In this document: positions 63,136 through 64,000 of the stretch, one piece after another
Position numbering within the stretch: position 1 is the first letter of the stretch
How the letters are laid out: every line of letters starts with the position of its first letter
NCBI RefSeq assembly: GCF_002557795.1
Contig: NZ_CP023777.1
Location: 2,365,001-2,429,000, forward strand
Direction: 5' to 3'
DNA length: 64,000 nt
Source of the DNA: Chitinophaga caeni
GTDB taxonomy: Bacteria; Bacteroidota; Bacteroidia; Chitinophagales; Chitinophagaceae
Notes under the pieces: generated by a model
Told to the model about the DNA's origin: nothing
Databases searched by the model: none
What the model saw: only the letters and a program-made list of their open reading frames with translations
Position numbers and translations under genes: made by a program

Positions 63136-63165
63136 TTGGTTAATCAGTATTATTTCCTACCTTTG
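63136..63165 (+). promoter_or_regulatory. Promoter of rplK
   Basis: TACCTTTG at 63158-63165 with TTG at 63136-63138 nineteen bases upstream. It gives the ribosomal protein genes their own start, independent of secE-nusG. Confidence 0.78.
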
Positions 63166-63210
63166 CATCCCCCTTAAAGGGTCATTTTTAGAATTGAACT
63201 TTAAGTTTGG

Positions 63211-63240
63211 GAGTTTCCGTTATAGACGGAAGCGTCTTAC
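63211..63240 (+). promoter_or_regulatory. Leader hairpin before rplK
   Basis: TTCCGT (63215-63220) pairs with ACGGAA (63226-63231) in the untranslated leader, 28 bases before the ATG. In many bacteria L1 represses the rplK-rplA mRNA by binding a leader stem that mimics its rRNA site; whether this is that site cannot be told by eye. Confidence 0.35.
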
Positions 63241-63258
63241 CAAATTAAATTAATCATC

Positions 63259-63702
63259 ATGGCAAAAGAAATCGCAACGTACGTGAAATTGCAGGTGAAA
63301 GGCGGCCAAGCCAACCCTGCTCCTCCGATTGGTCCCGCTTTGGGTTCCAAAGGTGTGAACATCATGGAGTTCTGCAAGCAATTCAATGCCCGTACCCAAG
63401 ATAAAATGGGTAAGGTATTGCCTGTAGTACTGACCGTGTACACCGACAAGTCCTTTGACTTCATCATTAAGACTCCTCCAGCTCCGGTACAATTAATGGA
63501 TGCTGCTAAGTTGCAGAAAGGTTCTAAAGAGCCTAACCGTAATAAAGTGGGTAAAGTTACCTGGGAACAAGTTGAAGCTATCGCAAAAGATAAAATGGCT
63601 GACTTGAACTGCTTCACTGTAGACAGCGCTATGAAAATGGTAGCTGGTACTGCTCGTAGCATGGGTATCACCGTTGACGGTCAAGCCCCTTGGGATAAAT
63701 AA
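63259..63702 (+). CDS. rplK: 50S ribosomal protein L11
   Basis: A 147-residue L11, part of the GTPase-associated centre of the large subunit. The N-terminal domain has the L11 hallmark [20 protein letters not shown] with its Pro-rich loop, and the C-terminal rRNA-binding domain ends [11 protein letters not shown]. Codon use is biased as in tuf. It normally follows nusG; here it opens a new transcript after 39.7 kb of other genes. Confidence 0.98.
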   Translation: MAKEIATYVKLQVKGGQANPAPPIGPALGSKGVNIMEFCKQFNARTQDKMGKVLPVVLTVYTDKSFDFIIKTPPAPVQLMDAAKLQKGSKEPNRNKVGKVTWEQVEAIAKDKMADLNCFTVDSAMKMVAGTARSMGITVDGQAPWDK

Positions 63703-63748
63703 TTGTTACACCTTGTTTTACAGGTAAACTTTAAAATCATTTCACAAA

Positions 63749-64000
63749 ATGGCAACTAAAAGAAGGAAAGTGGCTGAAGCAAAGGTTGACAAGAACAAAT
63801 TGTACTCCCTTAAAGAGGCTTCTGCACTCGTAAAAGATACTAACTGTACGAACTTCGACAGCTCTGTTGATTTACACGTACGTCTAGGGGTAGACCCTAA
63901 AAAAGCTGACCAGGCTATCCGTGGTTCCGTAACGCTTCCCCACGGTACTGGTAAAACTAAACGCGTATTGGTACTTTGCACGCCCGATAAAGAGGCGGAA
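63749..64000 (+). CDS. rplA: 50S ribosomal protein L1, partial
   Basis: The first 84 codons of L1, starting at ATG 63749 ([19 protein letters not shown]) with the family motif [21 protein letters not shown] split across residues 39-59, and [18 protein letters not shown]. The gene runs off the window. It binds 23S rRNA at the mobile L1 stalk and usually regulates its own operon. It follows rplK by 46 bases. Confidence 0.97.
   Translation, partial: MATKRRKVAEAKVDKNKLYSLKEASALVKDTNCTNFDSSVDLHVRLGVDPKKADQAIRGSVTLPHGTGKTKRVLVLCTPDKEAE

Overview
The window comes from a Bacteroidota chromosome, most likely the Chitinophaga / Chitinophagaceae group. Evidence: promoters of the TTTG-19 bp-TAnnTTTG type (clear before rpsU, the tRNA-tuf cluster, the SRP RNA and rplK), few purine-rich ribosome binding sites, a type IX secretion plug-like protein, a TamA-like outer-membrane lipoprotein, and large Rhs/YD-repeat proteins with Sec signal peptides. 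No species assignment is possible from the sequence alone.

Layout. 1-23.5 kb is ordinary core genome: phosphosulfolactate synthase, aroE, truB, tamL-like, an rRNA methyltransferase, a LolC/E-type permease, a DUF5103 T9SS plug-like protein, type II NADH dehydrogenase, glpF-glpK, transaldolase, a small SRP RNA (13604-13698, minus), a GH16 glucanase with an unknown partner, an MFS transporter, a nitronate monooxygenase, ribE, rpsU, a Xer recombinase, hpf, then the tRNA-Thr/Tyr/Gly/Thr-tuf-tRNA-Trp-secE-nusG cluster with one aberrant extra tRNA. nusG ends in its own terminator at 23.5 kb, and its usual neighbours rplK-rplA appear only at 63.26 kb with their own promoter.

The intervening 39.7 kb is accessory DNA. 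It starts with a two-component system and a CusCBA/CzcCBA-type metal efflux operon (24.2-32.0 kb). Next comes a copy of a dispersed ~330-bp inverted-terminal-repeat element. Then follows a large Rhs locus (32.7-57.2 kb): a fibre-like protein, a coiled-coil/barrel-like protein, a frameshifted Rhs-like partner, one full-length Rhs toxin gene, and a chain of truncated Rhs C-terminal cassettes. The cassettes carry near-identical DNA for the Rhs core followed by unrelated toxin tips: an HExxH protein, a lysozyme-like domain, a DUF4329 domain, an unknown domain, a membrane-toxin remnant and a His/Cys peptidase-like domain. Each tip is followed by its own exported or membrane-bound candidate immunity protein. 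Four units also end in a strong hairpin and a convergent minus-strand XRE regulator or its remnant. After the array lies a graveyard of orphan or broken immunity genes, two of them recognisable partial copies of immunity genes in the array.

57.3-63.0 kb holds an astacin-like lipoprotein protease with a chitin-binding-like tail, a GT39/ArnT-like glycosyltransferase overlapping a PAP2 phosphatase, a double-glycine-leader peptide gene between two copies of the dispersed repeat, and a DUF1579 protein. The window ends in rplK and a partial rplA.

Working model: one Rhs toxin is expressed with its fibre and coiled-coil neighbours, while silent cassettes downstream can replace its tip by homologous recombination. 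Immunity genes, and possibly the XRE genes, travel with each tip. The XRE-linked cassette organisation is the most unusual feature here. All functions are read from sequence alone; no database search was run.
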